From the NCBI GenBank assembly GCA_963743325.1, contig CAVUOZ010000010.1, forward strand, positions 124,001-188,000: a stretch of DNA of 64,000 bases. Direction: 5' to 3'. Source of the DNA: DATFVA01 sp963743325 (GTDB lineage: Bacteria > Bacteroidota > Ignavibacteria > Ignavibacteriales > Ignavibacteriaceae). The notes below the pieces were generated by a model. It saw only the letters and a program-made list of their open reading frames with translations. It searched no databases and was not told the origin of the DNA. This document shows, one piece after another, positions 44,734 to 55,817 of the stretch. Position numbers and translations under genes: made by a program. The first letter of the stretch is position 1. Each line of letters opens with the position of its first letter.

Positions 44734-46493
44734 AAAAGATTAAAGTAGGGTTGGGTACCTGCGGAATCTCGGCTGGCGGAGAATTAGTTTTTAATAAAAT
44801 TAAAGCTGAATTGAAGAATAAAAATATTGAAGCCGAACTTTGTGAAACCGGCTGTAACGGCATGTGTTATGAAGAAGTTTTGGTTGAGATTGAGGATGAA
44901 AATGAAAGTAATCTTTACTCAAAAGTAACTGTAGATAGGGTCGGCAGGATAATTAATGAACACATCATTAATAACGAACCCGTTAAGGAATGGATTATAA
45001 AGGGTAAAGATATATGTACTGACGATTCCTTTATTAAAAAGCAGACACGGATTGTTTTAAGAAATTGCGGAATTATAAATCCGGGTTCTCTGGAAGAATA
45101 TATTGCGAGAGAGGGTTACAAATCCATCCGGAAAGTGTTATCAGAATATTCACCCCCCCAGGTCATTGATATAATTACTAAATCGGGATTAAGAGGGCGG
45201 GGCGGAGCGGGATTTGTTACAGGTATAAAATGGAAATTTGCCAACCGGGAAATATCCGATATCAAATATCTTATATGTAATGCAGATGAGGGGGATCCCG
45301 GTGCTTTTATGGACAGGAGTGTGCTCGAAGGGGATCCTCATTCTGTACTTGAAGGGATGATGATTGCCGCGTACGCAATCGGATCCAGTGAAGGATATAT
45401 TTATATACGGGCAGAATATCCTCTGGCAATTAAGAGATTAATAAAAGCTATCGGTCAATGCAGGGAAAGGGGCTACCTGGGTAAAAATATATTTGGTTCA
45501 TCCTTCAGCTTCGACATAAAGATTGTTCAGGGTGCCGGCGCTTTTGTCTGCGGTGAAGAAACCGCAATGATGGCATCAATTGAAGGCAAAAGAGGTATAC
45601 CAAGGCTCCGCCCGCCGTTTCCTGCTCAGAGCGGTCTGTGGGGGAAACCAACTAATATAAATAATGTGGAAACATATGCAAACGTTCCCTGGATAATTCT
45701 GAACGGGTGGGAAAAATATGCATCATTAGGAACTGAGAAGAGTAAAGGAAGCAAGGTTTTTGCACTGGCCGGAAAAATAAAACGCACCGGTCTTGTTGAG
45801 ATTCCTATGGGGATGACAATCAATGAAATAGTTTATGATATTGGCAAAGGTATAAAAGGTGATAAAAAATTTAAAGCTGTTCAGATAGGCGGACCTTCAG
45901 GAGGGTGTATACCGGCAACTATGGGCGATCTTAAAATCGATTATGATGAAATTACCAGTACCGGAGCCATTATGGGTTCAGGCGGACTTATAGTACTGGA
46001 TGAAACTACCTGCATGGTCGATCTCGCAAAATATTTTCTGAATTTTACTCAGCTTGAATCATGCGGCAAATGCACTTTCTGCAGGATCGGGTCAAAGCGC
46101 ATGCTGGAAATTCTGGAAAGAATTACGGATGGTAACGGCAAGGAAGGCGATATTGAACTACTTGAAAATCTGGCAAAAAAAATACAGCGCAGCTCACTGT
46201 GCGGACTTGGGCAGACTGCCCCTAATCCTGTGCTTACAACAATTAAATATTTCCGTGAAGAGTATGAAGCACATATTTACGACAAAAAATGTCCGGCACA
46301 CAGTTGTGCATCTCTGGTAACCTATCATATAATAGATGAGCTTTGCAAAGGATGCATGGTTTGTATTAAAGCCTGCCCCACAGGAGCAATGACCGGTAAA
46401 AAGAAAGAAGTACATAAGATCAACTATGATTTGTGCAATAAATGTGGCAAATGTTATGATGTCTGCCGGCTTGATGCAATAGCAAAAATATAG
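44730..46493 (+). CDS. NuoF-like flavin/NADH-binding subunit with extra C-terminal ferredoxin domain
   Basis: 587 residues. An N-terminal thioredoxin-like 2Fe-2S region (GLGTCGISAGG, CETGCNGMCYEE) is followed by NuoF proper: GLRGRGGAGFVTGIKW (NADH site), CNADEGDPGAFMDRSVLEGD (FMN site), GAYICGEE-like GAGAFVCGEETAM, and the 4Fe-4S site ESCGKCTFCRIG. The end holds two 4Fe-4S motifs (CKGCMVCIKACPTG, CNKCGKCYDVC). This long form is that of HydB/HymB/StnB rather than complex I, and provides a flavin where electron bifurcation can occur. Gap to the next gene is 11 nt. Confidence 0.92.
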   Translation: MKKIKVGLGTCGISAGGELVFNKIKAELKNKNIEAELCETGCNGMCYEEVLVEIEDENESNLYSKVTVDRVGRIINEHIINNEPVKEWIIKGKDICTDDSFIKKQTRIVLRNCGIINPGSLEEYIAREGYKSIRKVLSEYSPPQVIDIITKSGLRGRGGAGFVTGIKWKFANREISDIKYLICNADEGDPGAFMDRSVLEGDPHSVLEGMMIAAYAIGSSEGYIYIRAEYPLAIKRLIKAIGQCRERGYLGKNIFGSSFSFDIKIVQGAGAFVCGEETAMMASIEGKRGIPRLRPPFPAQSGLWGKPTNINNVETYANVPWIILNGWEKYASLGTEKSKGSKVFALAGKIKRTGLVEIPMGMTINEIVYDIGKGIKGDKKFKAVQIGGPSGGCIPATMGDLKIDYDEITSTGAIMGSGGLIVLDETTCMVDLAKYFLNFTQLESCGKCTFCRIGSKRMLEILERITDGNGKEGDIELLENLAKKIQRSSLCGLGQTAPNPVLTTIKYFREEYEAHIYDKKCPAHSCASLVTYHIIDELCKGCMVCIKACPTGAMTGKKKEVHKINYDLCNKCGKCYDVCRLDAIAKI

Positions 46494-46504
46494 AGGATAA
46501 TAAT

Positions 46505-49500
46505 ATGGAACCTGTACAAATTACAATAAATGGCAAAGAAATTTCTGTCAACCCCGAAATGACAATACTCGAAGCGGTCCATCAGAACAAAATTGATGAG
46601 ATACCGTCATTATGCTACGATAAGAGACTTGAACACTACACTTCCTGCTTTTTATGCGTGGTTGAAGTCGAGGGGATGAATAAACTTGTACCGGCATGTT
46701 CTACACTGGTAGGGCGCGGAATGAAAATTCATACGAGGAGTGAAAATGTTATTGAATCCCGGAGAACTGCACTTGCCTTATTAATGTCAAATCATTACGC
46801 GGATTGCATTGGCCCCTGCACAAATAACTGTCCGGCCGGAGTCGATGTGCAGACTTATATAGCACTCATCTCAATGGGAAAATATAAAGAAGCATTGAAG
46901 CTGGTGAAAGAAAAAAACCCTCTCCCGCTTTCAATCGGAAGAATTTGTGTCAAAGACTGCGAAGCGGCATGCAGAAGAAAATATATCGATGAACCGGTTT
47001 CTGTTAATTCACTTAAAAGATTTATTGCCGATTATGAAAATGTAAACAAATGGATTCCTGAAGTTAAACCTGGAAATGGAAAGAAAGTGGCCGTCATAGG
47101 CGGAGGACCATGCAGGACTTTCCTGCGCCTACTATTTAAAATTGGAAGGGTACTCGGTAACAATCTTTGAAAAGCTTCCGAAACTCGGCGGTATGCTGCG
47201 TTATGGAATTCCCGAATACCGTCTTCCAAAGAAAATTCTTGATGAAGAAATTAATTGGATTCTCAGGCTTGGTGTAGAAGTCAGAACCAATGTCGAGTTA
47301 GGTGTCGATTTCAGTATACAAAGTTTATTTGATGATGGATTTGATTCTGTGTTTATTGGGGTCGGGGCACAAAAAGCATCAAAGATGCAGTTACAGAAAG
47401 AAGATATAACTCTGGGAGTTTTCCGCGGAATAGATTTTCTGAGAGAAATTGAATTGAGTTTTATCCCCAAATTGAAAGGAACAGTTATTGTAGTCGGCGG
47501 AGGCAATACCGCAATAGATTCTGCACGTACAGCATTAAGATGCGGCGCTGATAAAGTTAAAATAGTTTACAGAAGAAGTATTAAAGAGATGCCGGCACAC
47601 CCTGAAGAGGTAGAAACGGCACAAAAAGAAGGAATTGAAATTCTATTCCTTACAAATCCCAAATCCATTATTACAGAGGACAACAAGCTCAAAGCTTTAG
47701 AATGTTTGAAGATGGGTCTGGTTGAAGGAAAACCAGGAGAGAGAGCAAAACCAGTCCCAATCGCAGGTTCAGAGTTCAGAATTGATTGTGATTACCTGAT
47801 AGGAGCAATAGGTCAGTCTGTAGATACATGCTTCATTAAATATGATAAAGATTTTTCTCTCGACAAGACCGGTACAATATCTGTAAATAAAGAAAACCTG
47901 GAAACTTCAGTGCCGGGTGTATTTGCCGGCGGCGATGCTGTTACCGGTCCTTTTACAGCTATTACTTCTATCGCACAGGGTAAAAAAGCTGCGGAAGCAA
48001 TAATGAATTACATTAACGGCACTACAAACGGAAAGCATAAATTCTATAGCTTTAAGCAGAATCTTTCAAAAATAAATCAAAAGGAGTTTGAAGAATTTAA
48101 GAAACTTGCCCGCGAAAAAATGAATGAACTATCTGTAACAGACCGTGTACAAAATTTTAAGGAAGTTGAAAAAGGGTTCAGTGAGGACCAGGTGATGAAC
48201 GAGGTCAAAAGATGTCTTGAATGCGGCTGTTCGGAATATTACGACTGCCGGTTAAGAAAATATTGTGATGAGTACGACATAAAATTGACGGAATTTATTG
48301 GAGAGACAAAAAAATACCTGGTTGATAGAAGACATCCTTTCATTCTGCTCGATCCGAACAAATGTATTAATTGCGGGAAATGCGTCCAGACATGCTCCGA
48401 AATATTGAAAGTATCAGCACTCGGATTTGTTAACCGGGGATTCAAAACTGTTGTTAAGCCCGCTATGGAAAGAGCACTTTCTGAAACCAACTGTATTTCA
48501 TGCGGTAACTGCATTGATGCCTGTCCTACCGGAGCAATAAGTGAAAAATATCCCTTTAAAATTCTGGGTACTCTTCCACGGGAAAATCTTGAAACAATCT
48601 GCAGTTTCTGTTCGGTGGGATGCAAAATAAATTTCAAAAAAGTTAGCGAAGATATTTTTTATGTCTCAAACACAACAGACGCAATAAAAGATTCACACAA
48701 TAAAGGTTACCTGTGCAGTAAAGGGAAATTCGGTCATCGCTATCTGTTGGATAAGAAAAGAATAGTATTTCCCCAGATAAGGAAGAACGGAATTATAGAA
48801 TTTACCGACACAACCCAGGCGATTAAATATTCAGAAAAACAAATCAGATCATTAATTGAAAAATATGGTACCGAATCTATAGCCGTTTTTGCTTCTCCGA
48901 GGCTTTCAAATGAGGAGTTATACCTATTACAAAAATTTACAAGAACTGGACTAAAGAATAACAATATTTCAAGCTTCTCAAATCTTATTTGCAAAAAAGG
49001 CTGGGAGTGCCAAACAGATGATATGACAGGGTTTACCTCTTCAATGGTCTCTATGGATGATTTAAAGCATGCAGATGTTATAGTTGTAATGAATTCAGGC
49101 TTTGCCGAAGAAAACCTTGTAATAGAGTTGAAGATTAAAGAGGCACAGAAACGCGGGGCAAAGGTAATTTTAGTAAATTCCTTCGAGACAAGACTTGCAA
49201 AATTCGCAGATCTCTGGATTGACAGCAGAAAGGGGACTAATACTTACCTGATTGACAGTCTGAATAAAATACTGATAGAAAACGGATCTATAAACGATAC
49301 CTTTATAAACAACAGGGCAGCAAACTATAATGAGTTGGTTGCTAACCTTGTTTCCATTGATTCTTCAAAAGCTGTTGACTATTCCGGTGTAGATAAAGAT
49401 ATATTTGAATCTTTTGTTTCGCTTATGAAAAATCTGACATCTAACATAATTTTCGTTTACGATATCGATTCGGGTGCAGAAAAATCTGCGAATGATCTGA

Positions 49501-50264
49501 AAGCGATTTCAAACTTCCTGCTGCTTACCGGCAGGATAGGCATAGAGAATAATGGAACGATAATTCTGAGGGAATTCAATAATTCTACCGGAATTCTGGA
49601 TATGGGTGCAGTTCCTCAGTATCTGCCCGGCTTTGTAAGGTATAATGAAACCGATGAAATTCACAGAATTGAACAGGAGTGGAATCAGAACATCTCAGAT
49701 ATCTTTAAACCGGAAGAACTTGGCACTCGTTTAAAAAGAGGTGAAATAAAAGGTGTCTTAATATTTGGTGAAGATCCTCTTAACATTAAAGAAAATGAAA
49801 AATATTTTAACGGAGTGGAATTTCTGCTTGTATCGGATTCGTACCATACAAATACCACGGATGAAGCTGATGTGATCATACCGGCAGCCGGTTATCTGGA
49901 ACAAAGCGGAACCTATACACGCTGCGATAATAAAGTTCAAAAGAGTAATAAGATTGTTAAAGGACCGATTGATTATGAAAACTGGGAACTGATTTCCAGG
50001 CTTGCTTCCAGGTTTACATTCGGGTTCAGCTACGGCTCATCTAAAGAGATATTCGATGAGATTAAAAAAGTTAACAGGTTCTACCGTTATTCAGACATTG
50101 ATAAATCGTGGATGAAGGAATATTTCAGCAATGGATTCACAAACAGAAAATTATTCTTTTCAACGCATCAATCTGATTTCTCAACATTTGATAATACGAA
50201 ATATAATATACATTATCAGGATAATTATTATTTTAGCAGTGTGAAAAATAAATTAGTACCGTAA
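46505..50264 (+). CDS. Giant NuoG / GltD / FdhA-like iron-sulfur flavoprotein, broken by one frameshift
   Basis: About 1252 residues once repaired. Order: NuoG-type 2Fe-2S (C37, C48, C51, C65); CIGPCTNNCP and CVKDCEAACRR of the Fer4_20 domain; GltD-like FAD domain (VAVIGGGP..., LGGMLRYGIPEYRLPK) and NAD(P) domain (VVGGGNTAIDSARTAL); two ferredoxin clusters (CINCGKCVQTC, CISCGNCIDACPTG); then an FdhA-like half starting CSFCSVGCKINF. At 47111 an extra T after GGGPC-coding DNA splits the FAD motif; dropping it reads GGGPAGLSCAYYLKLEGYSV. The FdhA half lacks the conserved Cys/Sec-His active-site pair (CKKGWEC instead) and the C-terminal molybdopterin-binding domain, so it is probably not a formate dehydrogenase. 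Confidence 0.87.
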
Positions 50265-50266
50265 TA

Positions 50267-52135
50267 ATGGTTACACATAGTGATTTTCGGTTGCTTGATG
50301 AGCTCTATGAGAATATTGCGCTTCTTGATCAAGATCTGAAACCAATTTTTCAGGGGAATTTGCTGCGAAAATTCCTTTCAGAAAATAATCACTCTCTCAG
50401 CCTTTCTGATCCATCTCTTGCACCGGATGATATTTTAACCAGACAGATATATGATGCCGCTGCTTATGTAAAAAAAACCGGAACACCGGAATATGTTAAA
50501 CTGCCTCATTTAAAGAAGGAATTTCTGCTTGTACCGGGTTCTGATGGTTACTTTTATTTCGGAATAAAAGAAGAAATTCTTCATTTTATCAGGATTGAAC
50601 ATGACTTAAAAGAGCGGGTTAAAGAACTTGAATGTCTGTACAATATTTCGAGAGAATCAGATTCAATCCGGCAGTTAGAAACATTTTTTGAAAAGTGTAT
50701 TGGAATAATTGAGGCTGGTTTTCAGTATCCCGGGGCAACAATCGTAAATATAGTTTTAAGCAAAAAAAAATACGGGAGATCAGACTGGCCGCCTGAGGTT
50801 GTAACAGATAAACTCACTTCCGAAATTTTGGTGAACAAAAAAAAGGAAGGCGAAATAAATGTGTACATTACAAAAGGACTGGATTTCCTGAAAGAAGAGA
50901 AAAAGCTGATCGATGAAATAGCTAATAAATTTGGAAAAATCATCGAGCATAGAGAAAAGCAGGAAAATCTTGAAAAGCAGAAAAAAATACTTACAAATAA
51001 AAATGAAGCCCTTTTCAGAATTACGGAAGAGTGCAATCAAAAAAGGGAAAAGCTTAAGACTTTTATCAGGGCGATTGCTGACAGGATTGTGGTGATAGAT
51101 CATGATTTTAATATCGTGATGTCAAACAAAGATGAGATCGGGGAGGGGGGCAAATGCTATTCAAGTATGTTTGATTCTGACAAACAATGTGAAGAATGCC
51201 CGGCACTGAATACTTTTGCTACCGCTTCTGATTCGATTTCGAGGAAAAAAATAAATGACCGGTATTACACATTAAGTGCACATCCTATTTTTGCAACTGA
51301 TGGAAAAATTGATCGTGTGCTGGAAGTCTGCCGTGATGTTACCGATAGAAACAGAATGGAAGCACAGATGTTTCAATCGTATAAGCTTGCTTCGATCGGC
51401 AAGCTTGTAGCGGGCGTAGCCCATGAAATTAACAATCCGAATACTTTTATTCTCGGAAACCTGGGAATTGTTCAGGAAGCATTTGATGATATTTTCCCGA
51501 TACTGGATAAACAGTATGAGTCTGATAACAGCCTTAAAATCGCAAGGCTTAACTACCAGATATTCAGGGAGAACATAAGTATACTTGTCACGGATATGGT
51601 AAACGGTGCGAACAGAACAAAAAAGATCGTTGAGGATCTCAGGAATTTTGCAAAAAAGGATGTTGAAGAGCTTAACGATGAAATTGATCTTAATTTCATA
51701 ATTAAAAATCACCTGACATTGACAGAAAAACACGTAAAGAAACATGCCAGGCTTGAATTCGATTTGAATGAAAATGTTCCGGTATTCAAAGGAAATGTGA
51801 ATAAGATTGAACAGGTCTTTCTGAACCTGATTATGAATGCATCTGAAGCTATCGAAAATGACAGCGGTATAATTAAAATAAAAACCGATTACGATGAAAG
51901 AAACAAAGAAGTACTGTTATACATATCCGACAATGGGACGGGCATTGATGAAACCATTATTAAAGACATTTTTGATCCTTTTTTTACCACGAAAAGAGAC
52001 AAAGGCGGTATAGGTCTTGGCTTATCTATCACTTATGGTATTGTCAAAGATCACGGCGGTAGAATAGAAGTCCGATCCAGGAGGGGAGAAGGCACAACCT
52101 TCACTCTCAGATTCCCTTTACAGCAGAGAATTTAG
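50267..52135 (+). CDS. Cytoplasmic PAS sensor histidine kinase
   Basis: 622 residues with no membrane segment. An N-terminal PAS/GAF-like region and a coiled coil (residues ~215-275) lead to a PAS domain (~270-365) with the cysteine set CYSSMFDSDKQCEECP. Then comes the HisKA box LVAGVAHEINNPNTF and the ATPase motifs: NLIMNASEAIEND (N box), ISDNGTGIDE (G1), GGIGLGLSITYGI (G2). The cysteines (C-x11-C-x2-C) recur in PAS domains of anaerobes and could hold an Fe-S centre or sense thiols; that is inference. It starts 2 nt after the redox fusion gene and ends directly against the regulator. Confidence 0.9.
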   Translation: MVTHSDFRLLDELYENIALLDQDLKPIFQGNLLRKFLSENNHSLSLSDPSLAPDDILTRQIYDAAAYVKKTGTPEYVKLPHLKKEFLLVPGSDGYFYFGIKEEILHFIRIEHDLKERVKELECLYNISRESDSIRQLETFFEKCIGIIEAGFQYPGATIVNIVLSKKKYGRSDWPPEVVTDKLTSEILVNKKKEGEINVYITKGLDFLKEEKKLIDEIANKFGKIIEHREKQENLEKQKKILTNKNEALFRITEECNQKREKLKTFIRAIADRIVVIDHDFNIVMSNKDEIGEGGKCYSSMFDSDKQCEECPALNTFATASDSISRKKINDRYYTLSAHPIFATDGKIDRVLEVCRDVTDRNRMEAQMFQSYKLASIGKLVAGVAHEINNPNTFILGNLGIVQEAFDDIFPILDKQYESDNSLKIARLNYQIFRENISILVTDMVNGANRTKKIVEDLRNFAKKDVEELNDEIDLNFIIKNHLTLTEKHVKKHARLEFDLNENVPVFKGNVNKIEQVFLNLIMNASEAIENDSGIIKIKTDYDERNKEVLLYISDNGTGIDETIIKDIFDPFFTTKRDKGGIGLGLSITYGIVKDHGGRIEVRSRRGEGTTFTLRFPLQQRI

Positions 52136-53518
52136 ATGGCTAAAATACTAGCAATTGATGATAACCAGGCGGTATTGAATTATCTGAACGTGCTCCTGCT
52201 TCAGAAAAATAAATATGAAGTTGAGCTTCTTCAGGACAGTTCCAAAGCTTACAGTATTCTGAACAATAATTCATATGATGTACTTCTGCTTGATATGGAT
52301 ATGCCGAGCGTAACAGGATTGGATATCCTTAATTTCATTGTAAAGAATAACATTCTGCTTAAAGCAATTGTATTAACGGGCGTTGAAGATGTCGATCTGG
52401 CAATATCCGCAATGAAACTCGGTACATTCGATTACCTTCTTAAACCGGTTGATGAAGAACATTTGTTCAAATCCATCGACGAAGCTGTTGAAGAAAGTCG
52501 TAAACTGCACTACCAGGAGGATTCTTCCCCGGGAAATATGTATGACGAACTAAAGTACAAAGACGCTTTCAGTACTATCATTACACAGGATTTAAAGATG
52601 ATTAAACTTTTTCATATTGTTGAAAAGTTTGCGGAGACGGATAACTGTATACTGATATGGGGAGAAAGCGGCTCGGGAAAAGAACTTGTTGCTGAGGCTA
52701 TTCATAAAATAAGTACAAGACGCAATAAAAAATTTGTTGCTGTAAATGCAGGAGCTTTTGCACAGGAGCTTTTCTCTTCTGAATTTTTTGGATATGAAAA
52801 AGGGGCGTTTACCGGTGCGATAAAAGATAAAATGGGATTCCTGGAGGATACTAATGGAGGGACTCTGTTTCTTGACGAAATAGGTGAACTGACACTTCCT
52901 ATACAGGTTAAACTCCTTAGAGTCCTGCAGGAAGAAGAATTTTACAGGCTTGGTTCTACAAAGAATATTAAGGTTGACGTAAGGATTATCGCAGCCACAA
53001 ACAAAAATTTATTTGAAGAAATTCAGAAAGGAAATTTCAGGAAAGATTTATTCTTCAGGCTTAACATTAATTCAATCACTCTTCCTCCTTTAAGAGAGCG
53101 GAAGGGAGATGTTAAGCTTCTGGCTGATCATTTTCTGAAGGTCTTTAACAAAAAATACAGTAAAAATGTCCAGAGTATTTCTGATGCGGTTTTAAATAGT
53201 TTAAGAGCATACTCATTTCCCGGCAATGTTCGTGAGCTGATGAATATTATAAATAGTGCAATAATAGTTGAACCCACAGATGAATTAAAGAAAAAATCTC
53301 TTCCGGGTTATTTTATCGAAAATAATCACAGCGCTGCGATGACCGCTGAGGCCGATGAAGACGATACTCCGTGCTCACTTTCAGAATTAGAAAAAGAACA
53401 TATAGATAAAGTGCTTCATTTTACAAACAATAATAAAACCAGGGCCGCTAATATTCTTGGGATTTCCAGGGTTAATCTTTTAAGCAAGATAAAAAAATAT
53501 CACCTTGGTAATAATTAA
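52136..53518 (+). CDS. Sigma-54-dependent NtrC-family response regulator
   Basis: 460 residues. Receiver (residues ~1-120; LLDMDMPSVTGLDI with the phospho-acceptor Asp, LLKPVDEE), AAA+ domain (~155-385; Walker A WGESGSGKE, sigma-54 contact GYEKGAFTGA, Walker B GGTLFLDEIGEL, REDLFFRLN-like RKDLFFRLNI) and a Fis-type helix-turn-helix (NNKTRAANILGISRVNLLSK). It begins immediately after the kinase stop, so the two form a cognate pair. Targets likely include sigma-54 promoters of redox genes, possibly this operon. Confidence 0.94.
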   Translation: MAKILAIDDNQAVLNYLNVLLLQKNKYEVELLQDSSKAYSILNNNSYDVLLLDMDMPSVTGLDILNFIVKNNILLKAIVLTGVEDVDLAISAMKLGTFDYLLKPVDEEHLFKSIDEAVEESRKLHYQEDSSPGNMYDELKYKDAFSTIITQDLKMIKLFHIVEKFAETDNCILIWGESGSGKELVAEAIHKISTRRNKKFVAVNAGAFAQELFSSEFFGYEKGAFTGAIKDKMGFLEDTNGGTLFLDEIGELTLPIQVKLLRVLQEEEFYRLGSTKNIKVDVRIIAATNKNLFEEIQKGNFRKDLFFRLNINSITLPPLRERKGDVKLLADHFLKVFNKKYSKNVQSISDAVLNSLRAYSFPGNVRELMNIINSAIIVEPTDELKKKSLPGYFIENNHSAAMTAEADEDDTPCSLSELEKEHIDKVLHFTNNNKTRAANILGISRVNLLSKIKKYHLGNN

Positions 53519-53557
53519 TTTAATCAAAAATTCAGGTATCCGGCAGGTCAAAGACTG

Positions 53558-55398
53558 CTATTTGGATTTGGTTTTGTAGTTAAACCGGTAGAGATTTAGA
53601 CTCCTTTCATAATGATGATTCCTTTTTAAGTACTCCCTTCTTTCTTTAAGAATATCGCTCCTTGAGAGAACTGCAATAATTTTTAACGAACTCCCTCTCT
53701 CTACCACCGGCAGCATCCCTGAGTTTGTTTCTGCCATTAAATCGAGAGCATCTTTCAAACTGTTATCGGAAAATACTACTGCAAATGATTTATTCAATAT
53801 CTCAATCAATTTAAGAAACACAGATAATTCAGGATTAAGCAGTTCTTTACGGGAAATAATACCTATTAACCGGGAATCATTGTCGGTTACAGGATAGCTG
53901 TGGTGAACACTTTCAGGAGAACCGCCCGCAAACCATTCCCTTATTTTCTCAACTGTATCATCAGCATTCAATGTTATGACGTGGTAAGATGCACAATCCT
54001 TTACGGTAACAAGATCAAGAAAATCGGCTTCATACTCAAACGGAATCCGTATTCCTCTTCTTGATATCTTTTCAGTCATAATCGTATTTTTCATTATTAG
54101 GCCTGAAATCAGGTAAGCCGAGCTGCACCCTATTAGTAGAGGTAGAAGACCAAACGGCTGCATAGTTATTTCAAATGCAAAAATAATGGAAGTCAGCAGT
54201 GCCCGTGCCGAACCGGCGAACAGGGCGGCCATTCCAACAAGTGCGGCCATCCTTACGTCAATCCCTCCTCCCGGGAAAAACAAAATACCAAGGCTTCCAA
54301 GATAGGCCCCCAGCCCGCCTCCAATAGTAAATAAAGGAGCCAATGTTCCCCCCGATGTACCGCTGCCTAATGATATTGACCATGAGATGAATTTAAATAT
54401 AAAGAGAGTTATTAAGACTCTGCCGGTTAAAGAACCGGATAAGATATTTTCAATATTATCATAACCAACACCCATTGTTTGAGGAACAAAATAACCGATT
54501 ATTCCCACTACGATTGCGCCGAGAGCGGGCCACCACATCCATTGAATATGAATCTTTTCAAAAGCATCTTCAATTTTATACACAGAACGTGTTATGGCCA
54601 CTGCTGCAAATCCGATAATTATTCCAACAGCCAGGTAAAATAGTAAAGCAAATGTACCCGGCTGCTGCAGAGCGATTATGCTAAAAATTGGTTTTGATCC
54701 GAGAAAGAAAATCCTCACCGCAGTTGCAGAAGCACTTGCAAATACTACGGGAATTAACGACTGAGGTTTAAATTCAAACAAAAGCAGTTCTACAGCAAGC
54801 AGTACTGATGCAACCGGAGCCCCGAATGTCGCAGCCATTCCTCCTGCCGCACCGGCAGCCAGTAACACTTTTCTTTCCGGGGCAGAGGTATGAAAAATCT
54901 GGCCGATCAATGAACCCAGTGCCCCGCCTGTTGCTATGATCGGACCTTCGCACCAAATGGTCCGCCTGTGCCAATTGAAATCGCAGCAGACAATGGCTTT
55001 AAGAATGTTAGTCTCGGGGGAATACGGCTCTCATTCAGAATTACCTGCTCCATTGCTTCGGGAATTCCATGTCCTCTTATACCTGTGGAACCATATCTCG
55101 CCATAAAACCTACGATGATACCTCCGATAACAGGCACTATTATCACCCAGAGTCCTAATTGATTAAAGGCCGGTGAATTAAAGTCGGCTGATATCTTTCC
55201 GTAGAATGAAATATTTGTAATCAACCCGATTAATGCTGTTAATAAACGGGCAACGAACCCTGCGCCGGCACCTAACATTATTGACGCAAATACTATTAAA
55301 ATAGTTCTTGAATTAAATGGAGGGGATTGTCTTGGATAACGGATTGAATCTAATGCAGGGCCTAATGAAGGTGCTACAGGGAGTGACTTGTTGAACAT
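53558..55398 (-). CDS. ClC-type chloride channel/transporter with CBS pair, broken by one frameshift
   Basis: About 613 residues when repaired. The N-terminal piece (from 55398) has GFMARYGSTGIRGHGIPEAM, the ClC GSGIP-like region, and ends at SIGTGGPFGA; the second piece resumes with VLLAAGAAGGMAATFGAPVA and GSGTSGGTLAPLF. At 54949/54950 one base is missing: adding it makes GTGGPFGAEGPIIATGGALG, the signature GxGGPxGxEGP. The Glu there would be the gating glutamate, favouring H+/Cl- exchange. Two CBS domains fill the last ~140 residues. Convergent with the sigma-54 regulator gene. Confidence 0.87.
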
Positions 55399-55817
55399 AT
55401 ATACAATAATAAGAAGATTTTATAATTTAATTTATTGAAGACCAATAATTCAAAATATGTCAATGGTCACATTAACACCTGCTTTATAATTCTTAACCTA
55501 TAATTAAAAATGAACCATTGCATTATCTTTCCTCTGTATCGCTCAAAGTTGTGTAAACCATTCTTTCTGAATATTTGCAGTTCCTGCAAGGAGAGAATAT
55601 ATATTTCCTGCCGACAAACAACCGCTGGCCGGAATATTTAGATTTTTGACTTTAATAAAAAATAATTGTTTGTTTAATAATGTAATATTACTTTACTCCG
55701 AGAGCGTTAGAGCCTTAGAGTTTATTAATCGTTACAAACTGACGCATACACATCGAAAACTCTCCCGAAGCAGAAGATTTGAAAATAACTCTTTCAACTT
55801 CTTACAAGAGGATCTTA
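55399..55817. other. 419-bp divergent intergenic region with the second leader element
   Basis: No gene. The promoter region of the ClC gene lies at the left on the minus strand. The leader element occupies 55691-55771; the remainder is AT-rich without clear structure. Confidence 0.5.
55691..55771 (+). promoter_or_regulatory. Repeated leader element, copy B
   Basis: Begins CTTTACTCCGAGAGCGTTAG and ends ACTCTCCCGAAGC, matching the 40205 copy at both ends while the middle differs and is 9 nt longer. GAGAG can pair with CTCTC. It ends 46 nt before the ATG at 55818. Confidence 0.65.

Noticed and set aside
46505..50264. Calling the fusion simply a formate dehydrogenase alpha subunit
   Set aside because: The active-site Cys/Sec-His pair and the C-terminal pterin domain are missing and a GltD module dominates the centre.
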